DNA of 25,984 bases from Candidatus Schekmanbacteria bacterium GWA2_38_11. GTDB taxonomy: Bacteria; Schekmanbacteria; GWA2-38-11. The stretch covers positions 4,111-30,094 of the forward strand of contig MGDB01000063.1 in assembly GCA_001790645.1 (NCBI GenBank), read 5' to 3'. Numbering within the stretch: position 1 is the stretch's first letter; each line of letters opens with the position of its first letter. A model generated the notes under the pieces. That model was not told the origin of the DNA, made no database searches, and saw nothing but the letters and a program-made list of their open reading frames with translations. Position numbers and translations under genes: made by a program. Shown here piece by piece: positions 1-7,997 of the stretch.

Positions 1-109
1 TCGGTTCGCTCAGGGAGCAAACCCTACATTGATCAGTTATTTCACACCTTCCCAACTTAAAATTTTCTTTTCCCCCACTCGTTACTTATAACTTGTTACT
101 TGTTACTCA
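1..109. other. Short non-coding edge with an ACGAGTAAC-type repeat
   Basis: No gene is visible between the window edge and the carboxyltransferase stop. Positions 78-112 hold a GTTACTTGTTACTC-like tandem motif, the reverse complement of the GTAACGAGTGACGAGT motif found after rpsB at 20571. Confidence 0.4.
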
Positions 110-1672
110 TCACAGCGGTATATTTCCATGCTTCTTAGCCGGGTTTCTGTCAGTTTTGTTCTGGAGCATCTCAAGAGCCTTTATGAGTTTCCTGCGTGAA
201 TTCCTTGGAGAGATGACTCCATCAATTATCCCGAGTTCTGCAGCTATGTAGGGATTTGCAAATTTTTCCCTGTAGCTTGCAACCAGCTCATCTTTTGCCT
301 TTAGAGGGTCTGAAGCATTCATGATTTCTTTTTTGAAGATTATATTAACAGCTCCGTCAGGTCCCATTACCGCAATCTCGGCGGTGGGGAAAGCATAGTT
401 AATGTCTCCTCTCACATGCTTGCTTGACATGACGCAATAAGCACCGCCGTAGGATTTTCGGGTAATTATTGTTACCTTCGGGACTGTGGATTCAGCATAG
501 GCATAGAGGAGCTTTGCCCCGTGCCTGATTATCCCTCCTGTTTCCTGGTTGATCCCTGGCAGAAATCCGGGGACATCCTGGAGAGTAATGAGGGGGATAT
601 TAAAAGCGTCGCAGAAACGTATAAATCTTGCTCCCTTGACAGAAGCGTTTATATCAAGAGTTCCGGCAAGCACAGCAGGCTGGTTGGCAATTATCCCTAC
701 AGCCCTTCCATGAAGCCTTCCAAAACCGACGACAATGTTCTGAGCAAAATGTTCCTGGACTTCCAAAAAGTAATTATCATCCACAAGCACAGAGATTACT
801 TCTTTTATGTTATAAGGCTTGTTCGGGTTTATGGGAATTATATTTTCTATTTCCGGAGTCTCACGGTCCGGTAAGTCATCAGTGGACTTTAACCTTGGTT
901 CCTCCATGTTATTTTGGGGAAGAAAGGTGAGAAGCTCTCTTATCATTAACAGAGTATCTTTATCGTTCTCAGTGGCAAAATGTGCAACTCCGCTCAAGTT
1001 ATTGTGGGTCATTGCTCCGCCGAGGTCCTCTTTGCTGACTTCCTCATGGGTGACTGTTTTGATTACATCAGGCCCGGTAACAAACATATAGCTTGTATTT
1101 TTTACCATGAAGATGAAGTCATTTATTGCCGGCGAATAAACAGCTCCTCCGGCGCATGGTCCCATGATTGCCGCTATCTGGGGGATTACTCCGGAGGCAA
1201 GAACGTTCCTTAAGAAAATCTCAGCATACCCTCCAAGGCTTGAAACCCCTTCCTGGATTCTTGCTCCGCCTGAGTCGTTAAGTCCTATGATTGGGGCGCC
1301 GACCTTTAAGGCAAGATCAAGGATCTTGCATATCTTTTTTGCGCAGGTTTCGCTCAGTGAGCCTCCAAAAACAGTAAAGTCCTGGGCATAACCATAAGTA
1401 AGCCTTCCGTTTATTGTACCGTAGCCTGTGATGACTCCATCTCCTGTAATTTTCTGGTTTTCCATCCCGAAGTTACTGCAGCGGTGGACAACAAATTTGT
1501 CAATCTCCTCAAAAGAGTTCTTATCGAAAAGGACAGCCAGCCGTTCCCGGGCTGTCAGTTTTCCCTGCTCGTGGTGGACGGCAATCCTTTTTTCCCCTCC
1601 TCCAAGTTCAGCGATCCTTTCCCTTTCTTCTAAGTCCTCAATAGATTCTTTAAAGCCGATTTCTTTTGGCAA
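110..1672 (-). CDS. Acyl-CoA carboxylase carboxyltransferase subunit (propionyl-/methylmalonyl-CoA type)
   Basis: A 520-residue biotin-dependent carboxyltransferase, the subunit that moves CO2 between carboxybiotin and propionyl-CoA (or, running in reverse, decarboxylates methylmalonyl-CoA). The sequence shows two crotonase-like halves. The N-terminal half carries GGARIQEG and [12 protein letters not shown], and the C-terminal half carries [19 protein letters not shown] and [10 protein letters not shown]. The C-terminus KKHGNIPL is typical of PccB/MmdA proteins. The start is TTG at 1672: an AAGGAGG lies about 8 bases upstream, while the nearby ATG (1677-1679) is in another frame and only 1 base from the ribosome site. 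No biotin carboxylase, biotin carrier, mutase or epimerase gene is in the window, so PccB and MmdA (sodium-pump decarboxylase alpha) cannot be told apart. The stop codon lies in a repeat-like stretch. Family sure, substrate likely. Confidence 0.93.
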   Translation of the reverse strand: MPKEIGFKESIEDLEERERIAELGGGEKRIAVHHEQGKLTARERLAVLFDKNSFEEIDKFVVHRCSNFGMENQKITGDGVITGYGTINGRLTYGYAQDFTVFGGSLSETCAKKICKILDLALKVGAPIIGLNDSGGARIQEGVSSLGGYAEIFLRNVLASGVIPQIAAIMGPCAGGAVYSPAINDFIFMVKNTSYMFVTGPDVIKTVTHEEVSKEDLGGAMTHNNLSGVAHFATENDKDTLLMIRELLTFLPQNNMEEPRLKSTDDLPDRETPEIENIIPINPNKPYNIKEVISVLVDDNYFLEVQEHFAQNIVVGFGRLHGRAVGIIANQPAVLAGTLDINASVKGARFIRFCDAFNIPLITLQDVPGFLPGINQETGGIIRHGAKLLYAYAESTVPKVTIITRKSYGGAYCVMSSKHVRGDINYAFPTAEIAVMGPDGAVNIIFKKEIMNASDPLKAKDELVASYREKFANPYIAAELGIIDGVISPRNSRRKLIKALEMLQNKTDRNPAKKHGNIPL

Positions 1673-1750
1673 CCTTCATCCCTCCTTAAAAAAGTGTCAA
1701 AGCTTAGCTGTAAGTTATCAGCGGGCAGCTTCCATAGGTTTGAACTTCTT

Positions 1751-1844
1751 ATAGCCGAGGCATTTTGCCTCGGTTTCTTTCACAAAGCAGAGGGCACGCA
1801 CAGAGGCGGCTCCTACAGTAGGGGCAGGCTCCGTCCCTGCCCAC
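1751..1844 (-). repeat. 94-bp dispersed repeat, copy 1 (no insert)
   Basis: Read on the minus strand this aligns without gaps to 13485-13597, apart from one extra 16-bp block in the other copy. Both begin GTGGG[C/T]AGGGACGGAG, pass through GCCGCCTCTGTG and CGTGCCCTCTG, and end in the hairpin CCGAGGCA-TGCCTCGG followed by CTAT. The hairpin arms here are 1755-1762 and 1766-1773. Confidence 0.85.
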
Positions 1845-1880
1845 ATTAGGTTCACCCCCCCGCGATTTTACCCTACCCGA

Positions 1881-1896
1881 CCTGCCTGCCGGCAGG
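1881..1896. repeat. CCTGCCTGCCGGCAGG palindromic element
   Basis: This is the exact reverse complement of the 16-bp block inserted in the repeat at 13531-13546. It contains the perfect 12-bp palindrome CCTGCCGGCAGG. Other family members are at 8300-8319 and 24838-24857. Confidence 0.75.
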
Positions 1897-1980
1897 TACG
1901 ATCTGCGCAACCGTCTAACATTTTCCGTTTTCATATTCTTTTCCTTGACATAGCAACTCTTGGATACTCTGGAAGTTCTT

Positions 1981-3225
1981 CTACTCTTCGTATTTCTTTA
2001 AAGCCAAGCAAGCGTTAGTTCCTCCAAAACCGAAGGAATTACTTAAGGCGGTTCTGATTTTTCCTTTTCTTGGTTTATTAGGAACGTAATCGAGATCACA
2101 TTCCGGATCAGGGGACTCGTAATTTATTGTCGGGGGTATTTCCTGGTTTTCTATGGCAAGGATTGTGTAGATAGCCTCGATAGCTCCAGCGGCACCGAGG
2201 AGATGGCCTGTCATGGATTTGGTTGAGCTTATGGCGATGGATTTGGCCTTTTCACCAAAAACGGTCTTAATTGCAATACTCTCATATTTATCATTAAGCG
2301 GTGTAGACGTTCCATGGGCATTTATGTAGTCTATATCTTTAGCCTCTATGCCGGCGTCTTTCAGGGTGATTTTCATACAGCGGACCGCTCCTTCGCCGGC
2401 TATGGACGGAGATGTTATATGATATGCGTCACACGACTGACCGTAGCCGATTATTTCTCCCCTTATCCTTGCACCCCTTTTCTTTGCAAATTCTAACTCT
2501 TCAAACACGAGGATTCCTGAACCTTCGCCCATGATAAACCCATCCCTCTTAAGGTCAAAAGGACGGCTCGCCTTTGCTGGCTCATCATTCTGAGAGGAGA
2601 GCGCGCGCATAGAACAAAATCCACCTATTGCCAGTGGAGTGATGACTGACTCAGTTCCTCCTGCTATCATCACATCTGCTTCTCCTCTCTGAATTGTCCT
2701 AAAAGCTTCGCCTATGGAATGGTTTGAGGTAGCGCATGCTGTTACAACGCTTGAATTAGGTCCTTTTGCATTAAACTTCATGGCAATCTGACCCGGGGCC
2801 AGGTTTATTATGACCTGGGGTATAAAAAATGGTGATATTCTCTTCGGTCCTTTTTCAAGGTATATCTTATGATTCTTCTCAATGAGCGGCATGCCTCCAA
2901 TACCTGAGCCTACTATCACTCCGACCCTCTCAGCTATTTCATCATCAACCTTGAGGCCAGAGTCTTCCATTGCCAGGCAGCTTGCAGCTACAGCATACTG
3001 GATGAAGGTATCCATTTTCTTTGCTTCTTTAGGATCAATGTATTTATGAGGATCAAATCCCCTGACCTGACCTGCAATTTTGCAGGAGAAATCAGTGGTA
3101 TCAAAATGAGTTATTTTATCGATACCGGATTTACCGTTCATAAGAGCATTCCAGTTTTCCTCAAGTCCTGTTCCAACGGGTGAAATTATTCCCATCCCAG
3201 TAATTACAACCCTTCTCTTTTCCAA
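1981..3225 (-). CDS. fabF: 3-oxoacyl-[ACP] synthase II (FabF)
   Basis: A 414-residue condensing enzyme of type II fatty-acid synthesis. It condenses malonyl-ACP with an acyl-ACP in the cytoplasm, releasing CO2. The Cys-His-His triad is clear: C164 in VVTACATSNHS, H304 in NAHGTSTPLND and H341 in STKSMTGHLLGAAGA, within one residue of the E. coli FabF positions (163, 303, 340). The gatekeeper-region GFGGTNA is near the C-terminus. Length is normal for the family. The start is TTG at 3225, with AAGGAG about 7 bases upstream; no in-frame ATG lies before the conserved RRVVITGMG. An acyl carrier protein gene often precedes fabF, but none is found in the 446 bases upstream. It lies upstream of the carboxyltransferase on the same strand, separated by a 308-base repeat-filled gap, so co-transcription is uncertain. 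Confidence 0.96.
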   Translation of the reverse strand: MEKRRVVITGMGIISPVGTGLEENWNALMNGKSGIDKITHFDTTDFSCKIAGQVRGFDPHKYIDPKEAKKMDTFIQYAVAASCLAMEDSGLKVDDEIAERVGVIVGSGIGGMPLIEKNHKIYLEKGPKRISPFFIPQVIINLAPGQIAMKFNAKGPNSSVVTACATSNHSIGEAFRTIQRGEADVMIAGGTESVITPLAIGGFCSMRALSSQNDEPAKASRPFDLKRDGFIMGEGSGILVFEELEFAKKRGARIRGEIIGYGQSCDAYHITSPSIAGEGAVRCMKITLKDAGIEAKDIDYINAHGTSTPLNDKYESIAIKTVFGEKAKSIAISSTKSMTGHLLGAAGAIEAIYTILAIENQEIPPTINYESPDPECDLDYVPNKPRKGKIRTALSNSFGFGGTNACLALKKYEE

Positions 3226-3490
3226 GAATCCTCTCCTTTAATATATTTATATTTTATGCGCGTTTATAGAAATTGCCACTGCGCGGCAAGATGCTCTGTT
3301 ACTATTAACAGAAATGAAGAATTGTTTCTACAAAAAAAATAGGTCAGGCGCCTTGCCTGCCTAAAACCTTATAAGCACAAAGATTAACTCTAAGCTCTGT
3401 AAAAATTTCTTCAATCTATGTAATCAGTTTATTAAGATATAACTTAAATAACCCGTCTTTAGATGGGGATGAAAAGTTGCTTTTTTTGTA

Positions 3491-3623
3491 TGTCATTCCT
3501 GTCCCTGCTTTCGCAGGGATAAACTCCAGCAGAGCCTGCCCCGTACTTGATACGGGGAATCCAGAAAACTTATCCCTGTATGATTTAAATAGGGAATAAA
3601 ATCCCGTTTTGACAGGAATGACA
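3491..3623. repeat. 133-bp MITE-like element with 13-bp perfect terminal inverted repeats
   Basis: The ends are TGTCATTCCTGTC (3491-3503) and its exact reverse complement GACAGGAATGACA (3611-3623). Inside are two further hairpins, CCCTGC-TTTC-GCAGGG (3503-3518) and CCCCGTA-CTTGA-TACGGGG (3539-3557). It codes for nothing convincing; its translation gives the VIPAKAG-like peptides that often appear in false gene calls. Its type resembles non-autonomous palindromic elements common in many bacterial genomes. No target duplication was identified. Confidence 0.75.
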
Positions 3624-3646
3624 AACGAAAGAAATAAATTCAAAAG

Positions 3647-3664
3647 CCCCACTTTTAGGTGGGG
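3647..3664 (-). terminator. Probable terminator after the radical SAM gene
   Basis: The hairpin CCCCAC-6 nt-GTGGGG lies 8 bases past the stop codon of the radical SAM gene and is followed on the minus strand by CTTTTGAATTTATTT, a weak U-rich tract. It could also be a repeat copy, since a similar hairpin lies at 3452-3467. Confidence 0.45.
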
Positions 3665-3671
3665 TTCTTTA

Positions 3672-6041
3672 CTATATAGAACCTCCGGCTGATTTTTTCC
3701 ATTGCTCAATACTGCTTAAGAAAAGCCCGATATCAGAGATCATGTTGTCAAAGTTAAGATCTTCCTCCAGTTGCAAAAGTTTGATCGGTTTATCTATCCC
3801 TGAATTATCCTGCTCTTCTATTTTCTGCTTTACCGAGTTAAAAGAAAGACAACCGTCAGAGCCTAGAACCAATATACCGTCAACTGTGGAATCTGAAGCA
3901 AAGTTCATGGTCAGATCAAGCATCCTTTCGTCTGAGCTGCAAAAGAATTCCTGGCCGTGAAAGGGTGACCCATCAACGGGAAATCTTTTACCTGAAAATT
4001 TATCTGTTACTAAATTTACTTCTTTTTCCTTCAGGTAATTAAGTATTGGCCCTGAAAGATATGAATTATGTAAGATATAAGATGGAGATAGAAAAGCGAT
4101 GTTTAGGGATTTTTCGTTACGTTTCAGACTAAACTCTTTAAAGATTTTCAGTTTCTCTATTATGGATTCTTTGTACTGGTCTACAGCATTTTGATATGCT
4201 TGGTGGATTTTTTTAATGTTCTGGTTAAAAAGCAAACCAATTTTTGAACATGCCAGATAACTCGGCCCATAAAACGAATCGAAAGAGAAATTTACAATCG
4301 GAGGAAACTCCTCTTTCAGGCTTTTGATTTTTTCTATCAGGTTTGATAGTTTTGTACAGTACTGACCGGATTTTGCGCCTCTTATTTCAGGGAACAGGAT
4401 TAAATCAACTTTATCTTTCAGTTCAGCGAGCTGATTATATGCGAACTTTACAGGTAAGCATGATTCCGATGGAGCAGAGCTTAACCCTTTCATTAAAGGA
4501 ACGTCTTTGACAAGGTCTGCAAACCTGAAGTTTATTCCAATGCCTTTAAAAAAGCTGTTCAAAAACTCCCTTGATCCCAGATGCAGGGAAGCCCCGGGAA
4601 TACCTATGGTCTTTAGTTTTGAAAGGTTTAAAAACGGGAAGGATGCCTTTTCTTCTTCGTTTTCGTAGGGAACGCCTGTTTTTATCTGCTTCATGTAGGA
4701 ATGGTTTAGTTTTTCCCACTTTGAGATGAAATATTTTGCCTGCGTCTTAATCAGGACATTAAAGCTATCTGCTACCATAACTCTCTTGAATATCTGACTC
4801 CAGGAATAAAAATTTTTCATTGCTTTTATGGTTTCAGTCTGGAGTTCCATGGGAGTTATCTTTTTTGGGACATAAACAACATGATGCGCATCATAAAGGC
4901 TCCAGTCAGTTGTCAAGATTCTTGACTCCCTCTTGAAGTTATCATAAACCTGTGTGCCGGGAAGCGGTGTAAGGATCATGAATTGCACTGAGTCGATGTT
5001 TAACCGCTTTGCAAATTTTACAGTCTCTCTTATTGTTGCCTTTTCATCTTCATCGGACCCCAAAACAAACATGCCGTGGATCTTGATTTTTGCTTCATGA
5101 AGCTTTCTTATGCTGCGTTCAATATGCTCAATGCTCTGCCCTTTTTTAAATAGCTTCAGGGTCTTAGGATTTATAGATTCAAAGCCAATATAGACATGGT
5201 AGCAATTGGTCCTTTTCATAAGCTTCAAAAGATCCGGGTCATTAACCACGTCTACCCTTACCTGGGCACTCCATTCAGGCATCAAGTTCTTTTGCAGCAT
5301 ATATTCTAAAAGGACCTTTGCCCTTTCTTTATTAGCAGTAAAGTTGTCATCACAGAAAAAGACATGCCTCCCATTTGCTTTTTTTAGTTCCTCTATTATA
5401 AGTTCGTGGGTTCTGAAGCGGTAATTTTTTCCGTTAATTGCTGTCACTGAGCAGAAATTGCAATTGAAGGGACATCCCCTTGATGTAGATATAGGAAGAA
5501 CCTTCATTTTTTTATATCCCTGGATTAGAGAGAGATCAGGGACAGGATATAAGTTCAGGTTGTCATTTAAAGGTCTTGGCGGGTTGTGGACTAAGGATTC
5601 ACCTCTCTTAAAAGAGAGCCCTGCAATGCCGTCGAGGTCTTTCCTGTTTACAAGTGCATCAATCAGTTCTTCAAATGTTTCCTCAGCTTCACCTCTTACT
5701 ACAAAATCCGCATGCTCCAGCCCTTCGTCAGGAAGAAAAGTATTATGGGCGCCTCCAAGAACCACCGGGATGCCTCTTCCCCTGACTTTTTTTGCTATCT
5801 CATAACTCCTTGGGGCAGTTGTGGTTATTGATGAGAGTCCAACAAGGTCTGACTGATAGACATCGTCAAAATCAATCCCATCGAGGTCTTCGACATAGAT
5901 TTTTACCTGGAAACCTTTAGAGGATAAGATTGTTCCTAAAATAGGGAGTCCAAGCCTCGGTATTGGCACTCTTGAAAAGACATGTATTCCAGGAGATTTA
6001 GGTTCAATGAGCGCAATCTTTTTCAAATTTATTTTTTTCAT
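3672..6041 (-). CDS. B12-binding/radical SAM protein with C-terminal CoA-dehydratase-activase-like domain
   Basis: 789 residues from ATG 6041; the frame stays open to a TTG at 6134, but those 31 residues are lysine- and aromatic-rich and unlike the family's usual N-terminus. Neither start has a good ribosome site. Residues 1-165 form a cobalamin-binding-like Rossmann domain without a visible DxHxxG base-off motif. Residues 183-400 form a radical SAM barrel with the cluster ligands C190, C194 and C197 (CPFNCNFC). After a linker, residues 475-789 look like the DUF2229/COG3580-3581 family, partners of 2-hydroxyacyl-CoA dehydratases. The signs are a TIGIPGA-type opening, SESCLPVKFAYNQ with C528, VDLILFPE, an IAFLSPSY segment and GSDGCLSF with C731 followed by a late acidic LEED motif. 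Family knowledge makes the first part an adenosyl-radical enzyme; the domain fusion and its target are inference. The substrate is unknown. Confidence 0.85.
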   Translation of the reverse strand: MKKINLKKIALIEPKSPGIHVFSRVPIPRLGLPILGTILSSKGFQVKIYVEDLDGIDFDDVYQSDLVGLSSITTTAPRSYEIAKKVRGRGIPVVLGGAHNTFLPDEGLEHADFVVRGEAEETFEELIDALVNRKDLDGIAGLSFKRGESLVHNPPRPLNDNLNLYPVPDLSLIQGYKKMKVLPISTSRGCPFNCNFCSVTAINGKNYRFRTHELIIEELKKANGRHVFFCDDNFTANKERAKVLLEYMLQKNLMPEWSAQVRVDVVNDPDLLKLMKRTNCYHVYIGFESINPKTLKLFKKGQSIEHIERSIRKLHEAKIKIHGMFVLGSDEDEKATIRETVKFAKRLNIDSVQFMILTPLPGTQVYDNFKRESRILTTDWSLYDAHHVVYVPKKITPMELQTETIKAMKNFYSWSQIFKRVMVADSFNVLIKTQAKYFISKWEKLNHSYMKQIKTGVPYENEEEKASFPFLNLSKLKTIGIPGASLHLGSREFLNSFFKGIGINFRFADLVKDVPLMKGLSSAPSESCLPVKFAYNQLAELKDKVDLILFPEIRGAKSGQYCTKLSNLIEKIKSLKEEFPPIVNFSFDSFYGPSYLACSKIGLLFNQNIKKIHQAYQNAVDQYKESIIEKLKIFKEFSLKRNEKSLNIAFLSPSYILHNSYLSGPILNYLKEKEVNLVTDKFSGKRFPVDGSPFHGQEFFCSSDERMLDLTMNFASDSTVDGILVLGSDGCLSFNSVKQKIEEQDNSGIDKPIKLLQLEEDLNFDNMISDIGLFLSSIEQWKKSAGGSI

Positions 6042-6138
6042 AAGGAGAAAATTATCCCTTTTATTAGTTAAAAAGTCAACAAAATCTCTCAAATATGTCA
6101 AATAAATGTAAGCATTTGCTTTTTGTGATAACAATTAT

Positions 6139-6167
6139 GTGGGTAGAGGCGACTTTAGTTCCTCTAT
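6139..6167. repeat. GTAGGGGCGACTTTAG-family repeat, degenerate copy
   Basis: GTGGGTAGAGGCGACTTTAG here is a near match to the ends of the element at 7034-7237 and to the repeat at 10471. It lies in the gap between the TPR lipoprotein gene and the radical SAM gene. Confidence 0.5.
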
Positions 6168-6192
6168 CAAAAGAGCTGCTACATGAGAGCGG

Positions 6193-6849
6193 TCAATTAT
6201 TTTTGATATTTGAAATCTCTTTGCCGACCTTTGTCTCTGGTTCAGTCATCTCAATTTTCTGAATCTCAGTCCACGCCTTATCAGCTTTTTCAACAAACCC
6301 CTTGTCAAGTTCTATTACCTTGCCAAAATTAACAAAGGCTTCTTCGAATTCTCCCGCTTCTCGATAAGCAACACCCATATAATAATAAAGTGCAGATGAC
6401 TTATCATCTATTGTATCTGCCTCATCAAATTCGTCCTCAGCATGGCTTAGCCAGTTCTCTCCTTTTTGTGCAGTATAAAGCCTTATCATTCCGACGTGGC
6501 TTAATAGTTTTTGTTCTTTCTTCTTAGCCAGCTTCTTTGCTTTTTCCATGTTTTCAAAAGCACTTTCAAAATCTTTTTTTTCTCCCAATACAAGACCTAT
6601 CCCTGTGTAGGCAGGAGAAAATTCCGGGGCTAATTCTTTTGCCCTAATAAATTTCTTCATGGCCTCATTAGTTTTCCAGTCATCAAAAAGTTTCATTCCG
6701 TTCTTAAAATGGCGTTCAGGATTATCAAGGGGAGATACAGGTATTGCCCGCTTAACTGCACATCCGGAAGCAGATAAGAGGTAAGTAATTAAAATTAAGA
6801 CTAACAGAACAGGATTGACTTTGAAGTTTCTTTTAATCCTTATTTTCAT
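6193..6849 (-). CDS. TPR-repeat lipoprotein
   Basis: A 218-residue protein with a lipoprotein signal: a basic start (MKIRIKR), a hydrophobic stretch at about 14-25 and a lipobox ending LSASGC, giving a lipidated Cys30. The mature part is helical and carries about three tetratricopeptide repeats: residues about 45-80 (NEAMKKFIRAKELAPEFSPA), 80-110 and 140-180 (ALYYYMGVAYREAGEFEEAF). TPRs bind other proteins, so a periplasmic scaffold or assembly role anchored in a membrane is likely; the partner is not evident. It is the gene upstream of the radical SAM gene on the same strand, 151 bases away with a repeat between, so a functional link is only possible. The ATG has a GGAG about 8 bases upstream, and a fair promoter lies about 105 bases upstream. 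Confidence 0.85.
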   Translation of the reverse strand: MKIRIKRNFKVNPVLLVLILITYLLSASGCAVKRAIPVSPLDNPERHFKNGMKLFDDWKTNEAMKKFIRAKELAPEFSPAYTGIGLVLGEKKDFESAFENMEKAKKLAKKKEQKLLSHVGMIRLYTAQKGENWLSHAEDEFDEADTIDDKSSALYYYMGVAYREAGEFEEAFVNFGKVIELDKGFVEKADKAWTEIQKIEMTEPETKVGKEISNIKNN

Positions 6850-6953
6850 AAACCCCTCTCCAAAAATAACTGTCAGCTATCAGCCTTCAGTTATAATTTA
6901 AGTTAAGAATTTTAGCCTCATGCATAATCTGCCTTTTAGATAAATTATTTTCT

Positions 6954-6982
6954 ATTTTACAAAATAAAAATAAATTCTGCAA
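6954..6982 (-). promoter_or_regulatory. Possible sigma70-like promoter for the TPR lipoprotein gene
   Basis: On the minus strand TTGCAG (6982-6977), a 17-base spacer and TAAAAT (6959-6954) lie about 105 bases before the ATG. The -10 box matches 5 of 6, the -35 only 3 of 6. Confidence 0.35.
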
Positions 6983-7033
6983 CATTTGCTTGAAATTTGG
7001 AAGCATTTCCTTTTCCGTGAGTAAAAAGGAAAG

Positions 7034-7237
7034 CATGAGTAGGGGAGACTTTAGCCTCCTTATTATGGTTCGACTCTTCGGCGCCCTTTGATCCTTCGAC
7101 AGTCTCAGGAGGCTGAAGGTGTGTCATGGTGAGCTTATTGAATTATATTCTGAGCCTTAAACCTACCGAAAGGTCGAATGACTTCGTCGCGAGCTCAGTC
7201 GAACGATTACGGGTGACTAAAGTCGCCCCTGCTCATG
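7034..7237. repeat. 204-bp MITE-like element with 21-bp imperfect terminal inverted repeats
   Basis: The left end (7034-7054) begins CATGAGTAGGGGAGACTTTA. The right end (7217-7237) is its reverse complement with 2 mismatches in 21. An inner GGTTCGACT (7067-7075) pairs with AGTCGAAC near 7196. The interior has CCTTCGACAGTCTCAGGA and TCATGGTGAGCTTATTGA stretches, which look like further palindromic repeat modules rather than coding sequence. Confidence 0.7.
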
Positions 7238-7284
7238 GAATTTTTTAGCACGAGGTTGGAGATGCTTACTATAATTAATTTAAT

Positions 7285-7313
7285 TTGACTTTAAAGGTTC
7301 TTTGGAATAAAAA
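7285..7313 (+). promoter_or_regulatory. Probable sigma70-like promoter for the PHP gene
   Basis: TTGACT (7285-7290), a 17-base spacer and TAAAAA (7308-7313) would start transcription about 27 bases before the ATG at 7347, with GAAGG as ribosome site. The promoter lies just to the right of the 204-bp repeat element. Confidence 0.45.
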
Positions 7314-7346
7314 AATAGGGAATCATAATTTTTGAAGGTATAAGCC

Positions 7347-7997
7347 ATGATTGACTTACACACACATTCTTTATTCAGCGATGGAGAGCTAATCCCGTCA
7401 GAGCTGGTCAGAAGAGCTATTTTTACAGGTTATACTGCCATTGCAATCACTGATCACGGTGATTTGTCCAATATAGAATTTATAATTCCAAAACTGGTAA
7501 AAGTTTCAGAGGAACTAAACAGGTTCTGGAAAATAAAAACTATTCCGGGGATTGAACTCACTCATGTTCCTCCTGAATCAATCAAGGATTTAACAAGAAA
7601 ATCAAGAGAACTTGGGGCAAAGATAGTTGTCGTTCACGGGGAGACTATTGTTGAGCCAGTGCCTGAAGGGACAAATTTCGCTGCTATTAATTCTGGTATA
7701 GATATCTTAGCACACCCGGGACTTATATCAGAGGAGGAAGTTGTTTTAGCAAAAGAGAAATCTGTCTTTCTTGAGATAACGACAAGAAGGGGACATTCCC
7801 TCAGCAACGGCCGTGTGGCAAAGCTTGCTTTAGAGAAAGGGGCTCAACTGGTTCTCAACACTGATGCCCATTCTCCATTTGATCTTGTTGAGAGAGAGTA
7901 TGCAGAAAAAGTTTTGTTATCAGCAGGAATACCGGAAAATCTGCTGGCTAAGGTTTTTGAAAATTCACAGAAGCTTATTAAGAAGGTTGGATATTGA
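7347..7997 (+). CDS. PHP-domain metal-dependent phosphoesterase
   Basis: A 216-residue stand-alone PHP domain, a family of metal-dependent phosphoester hydrolases that includes histidinol-phosphatase and RNase AM-like enzymes. Metal-binding motifs are in family order: HTHS (5-8), TDHGD (35-39), GIELTHV (about 70), VVHGE (about 95), LAHPG (about 118) and NTDAHS (about 175). The ATG has GAAGG about 9 bases upstream. No histidine-biosynthesis gene is nearby, so calling it HisK-type would be unsafe; the substrate could be a nucleotide or other small phosphoester. It stands alone between two repeat-rich gaps, 371 bases before the LarA-like gene on the same strand. The family is sure, the substrate unknown. 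Confidence 0.88.
   Translation: MIDLHTHSLFSDGELIPSELVRRAIFTGYTAIAITDHGDLSNIEFIIPKLVKVSEELNRFWKIKTIPGIELTHVPPESIKDLTRKSRELGAKIVVVHGETIVEPVPEGTNFAAINSGIDILAHPGLISEEEVVLAKEKSVFLEITTRRGHSLSNGRVAKLALEKGAQLVLNTDAHSPFDLVEREYAEKVLLSAGIPENLLAKVFENSQKLIKKVGY

Larger units (their letters stand above)
1673..1980. other. Repeat-filled gap between fabF and the carboxyltransferase gene
   Basis: No supportable gene is seen in these 308 bases. They hold an AGCTGTAAGTTATCAGC motif (1701-1730), a 94-bp dispersed repeat (1751-1844) and a CCTGCCTGCCGGCAGG palindrome (1881-1896). An open frame on the minus strand (1749-1934) is made of these repeats and is not likely to be a gene. Confidence 0.6.
3226..3671. other. 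Repeat-filled gap upstream of fabF
   Basis: No real gene is seen here. The region holds a GGTCAGGC-type hairpin (3341-3362), a CCCGTC-TTTA-GATGGG hairpin (about 3452-3467), a 133-bp inverted-repeat element (3491-3623) and a probable terminator for the radical SAM gene (3647-3664). A 97-codon minus-strand open frame (3416-3709) is a translation of the inverted-repeat element. Confidence 0.6.
6850..7346. other. Divergent intergenic region between the TPR and PHP genes
   Basis: No gene is seen in these 497 bases. They hold a CTGTCAGCTATCAGC motif (6868-6899), an AT-rich stretch with the probable TPR-gene promoter, the 204-bp inverted-repeat element (7034-7237) and the probable PHP-gene promoter. 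Confidence 0.6.

Noticed and set aside
1677..1679. ATG as the start of the carboxyltransferase gene
   Set aside because: It is out of frame and one base from the ribosome site; the TTG at 1670-1672 is in frame with ideal spacing.
1749..1934. 61-codon open frame on the minus strand
   Set aside because: It consists of the 94-bp repeat and the CCTGCC palindrome; composition is unlike the neighbouring genes and no family is recognised.
3416..3709. 97-codon open frame on the minus strand
   Set aside because: It is a translation of the 133-bp inverted-repeat element (VIPVKTG and FIPAKAGTG peptides) and overlaps the probable terminator and end of the radical SAM gene.
6042..6134. 31-residue N-terminal extension of the radical SAM protein
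   Set aside because: It begins with TTG without a ribosome site close to a repeat, and the conserved B12-binding-like domain starts at the internal ATG.
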